Shown here one piece after another: positions 31,865 to 33,214 of a stretch of 33,214 bases of DNA. Every line of letters begins with the position of its first letter. Positions within the stretch are counted from its first letter, which is position 1. The translations under genes were made by a program, and so were the position numbers. The DNA comes from an uncultured Clostridia bacterium. Lineage in GTDB: Bacteria > Bacillota > Clostridia > TANB77 > CAG-508. The notes beneath the pieces were generated by a model that had not been told where the DNA came from, did not search any database, and saw nothing but the letters and a program-made list of their open reading frames with translations. The stretch is from NCBI GenBank assembly GCA_948919095.1, contig CAQYCU010000011.1, forward strand, positions 1-33,214. Direction: 5' to 3'.

Positions 31865-31998
31865 ATTATACAAAATAAAAAGAATAACAATAAAATTTCT
31901 AAAATATTATAGTATTTTTATATTTGTTATGATATACTTCTTTTAGAATAAAAAACGTATTTGAAGTATAATATTCAAAAAGGAGTAATATTCAAAAG

Positions 31999-33214
31999 AT
32001 GAAATCAACAAACAAAACAATGATGCAATACTTTGAATGGTATTTGCCAAGTAATTGCAATTTGTGGAACAATATAATAAAAGTAGCACCAGAATTGAAA
32101 AAGAAAGGAATAACATCAGTGTGGCTACCACCAGCGTGTAAATCAGCAGCAGGGATAAATGATACAGGATATGGTGTATATGATTTATATGACTTAGGAG
32201 AATTCAATCAAAAGGGAACGATAAGAACTAAATATGGGACAAAAGACGAATATATAGCAGCAATTCAAGCACTACAAATTGAAGGAATTCAAGTGCTTGC
32301 AGATATAGTTTTAAATCATAGAATGGGAGCAGATGAACAACAAGAAATAATAGCATATAAAATAAATCCTGAAAATAGAAATGAAACAATAGGGGATTAT
32401 AGAACAATAAAAGCTTGGACAAAGTATAATTTCGAGGGAAGAAAAAATAAATATTCAGACTTTAAGTTAGACTGGTCGCACTTTACATCTATTGACTATG
32501 ATGACAACGAAAAAGAAAATGGAATATTTAGATTTTATGGAAAGCAATTTAGTAATGAAGTAGATAAAGAACGTGGAAACTTTGACTATTTAATGGGATG
32601 TGATGTAGACTTTAATAACCTTGATACAGTAAATGATTTGCTATATTGGGGAAAATGGTTTTATGAGCAAACGCATGTTAACGGATTTAGATTAGATGCA
32701 GTGAAACACATACGTTTATCATTTTATAAAACTTGGCTAGAAAGCCTAAAAAGAGAATTCAATAAAGAGTTATATACAGTTGGTGAATATTTTAGTGTAA
32801 ACATAGATGCATTATTATATTATTTAGATAGTAACAAAGAAGTAAATGCACTATTTGATGTACCACTACATGACCACTTCAAAATTGCATCAGAAAGTAG
32901 TGGATATTATGATATGAGAAATATATTCCAAAATACATTGTTAGATAGAAGACCATCAAAGGCAGTAACATTTGTAGATAACCATGACACGGAACCAGGT
33001 CAAGCGCTAGAGTCTTGGGTACAACCATGGTTCAAACCGCTAGCATATGCAATGATAATGTTTAGAGATATTGGAACACCTTGTATATTCTATGGTGATT
33101 ATTATGGAATTCCAGAAAAAGAATATTCAGGGATAAAAGAGCTACTTGACACATTTTTACTAGCAAGAAAATACTTAGCATATGGAGAAGAATATGATTA
33201 CTTTGATAATGAAA
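31999..33214 (+). CDS. Cytoplasmic alpha-amylase (GH13), 5' part
   Basis: A glycoside hydrolase family 13 enzyme, about 405 residues seen, open at the right edge of the window. It starts MKSTNKTMMQYFEWYLPSN without signal peptide, so it acts in the cytoplasm on imported maltodextrin or stored glycogen. Catalytic regions are clear: VLADIVLNHRMG (region I), GFRLDAVKHI (region II, nucleophile Asp), TVGEYF (region III, acid/base Glu) and FVDNHDTEPGQ (region IV). The arrangement fits the AmyS/liquefying GH13_5 type. AAAAAGGAG lies about 14 bases before the ATG at 31999, a rather long spacing; the in-frame ATG at 32020 would lose only the first seven residues. No in-frame CGG occurs in the part seen. 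Confidence 0.93.
   Translation, partial: MKSTNKTMMQYFEWYLPSNCNLWNNIIKVAPELKKKGITSVWLPPACKSAAGINDTGYGVYDLYDLGEFNQKGTIRTKYGTKDEYIAAIQALQIEGIQVLADIVLNHRMGADEQQEIIAYKINPENRNETIGDYRTIKAWTKYNFEGRKNKYSDFKLDWSHFTSIDYDDNEKENGIFRFYGKQFSNEVDKERGNFDYLMGCDVDFNNLDTVNDLLYWGKWFYEQTHVNGFRLDAVKHIRLSFYKTWLESLKREFNKELYTVGEYFSVNIDALLYYLDSNKEVNALFDVPLHDHFKIASESSGYYDMRNIFQNTLLDRRPSKAVTFVDNHDTEPGQALESWVQPWFKPLAYAMIMFRDIGTPCIFYGDYYGIPEKEYSGIKELLDTFLLARKYLAYGEEYDYFDNE

Noticed and set aside
2590..32999. Many further CGG trinucleotides inside genes (for example near 2590, 9911, 10287, 14270, 15491, 17350, 22509, 24415, 29164, 32683)
   Set aside because: They all straddle codon borders (GGC GGA, GAC GGA, CTC GGA, AAC GGA, ACG GTA and so on), so CGG is not read as a codon and no frameshift occurs. 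They serve as a control showing that the CGG sequence as such is not linked to indels.

Overview
The window is about 33.2 kb of very AT-rich DNA, with strong Shine-Dalgarno sites, frequent TTG/GTG starts and sigma-A type promoters. Together with the gene set (ScpB, DUF4364, short ProS, BceRS-BceAB, ComM-DprA-YraN, prepilin-like proteins) this points to a low-GC Bacillota chromosome, probably an uncultured Clostridia lineage. No rRNA, tRNA, CRISPR array or intact insertion sequence was seen. Almost everything is on the + strand; the one clear minus-strand gene is a DUF4364 regulator.

Layout. 1-4132: end of scpB, proS, an ABC-F ATPase. 4166-5855: an ECF sigma/anti-sigma pair with its own ECF-type promoter, flanked by two direct copies of a ~160 bp promoter-terminator unit that looks like a small RNA gene. 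6012-7148: a radical SAM protein and a sigma-factor remnant. 7318-12660: a complete antimicrobial-peptide sensing and detoxification module (BceR, BceS, BceA, BceB, YxeA-like) with BceR-type inverted repeats before both transcription units. 12817-19674: a broken Rpn-family gene, exported and membrane proteins, a sugar-kinase-like phosphotransferase, PAP2, a HAM1-like pyrophosphatase, a membrane-bound XRE regulator and a pentapeptide protein. 19738-23226: DUF4364, trmB, a compositionally foreign gene and a transglutaminase-like protein. 23285-31864: two homologous pilin-like cassettes enclosing a GT-C-like membrane protein, a small pilin-like protein, comM, dprA and yraN. 31999-33214: a cytoplasmic GH13 alpha-amylase cut by the window end.

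Main discovery. Three otherwise well-preserved genes (a membrane-anchored Ig-like protein, a pilin-like cassette and comM) are each interrupted by apparent +1 frameshifts, six in all. Every one sits exactly at an in-frame CGG codon, and in every case skipping the C, so that the next three bases GGN are read as glycine, restores the expected protein, including the ComM Walker A loop. No other native gene in the window has an in-frame CGG; the only other one is in the GC-rich, apparently foreign gene, where the same shift would hit a stop. This suggests that CGG is not decoded as arginine here and acts as a +1 frameshift signal (or that CGGN is a four-base glycine codon). Sequencing artefact is the main alternative and is directly testable.

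Second discovery. The two pilin-like cassettes both lack the prepilin leader and start codon and begin at the same identical 20-nt sequence, resembling silent cassettes that would need recombination with an expression site.
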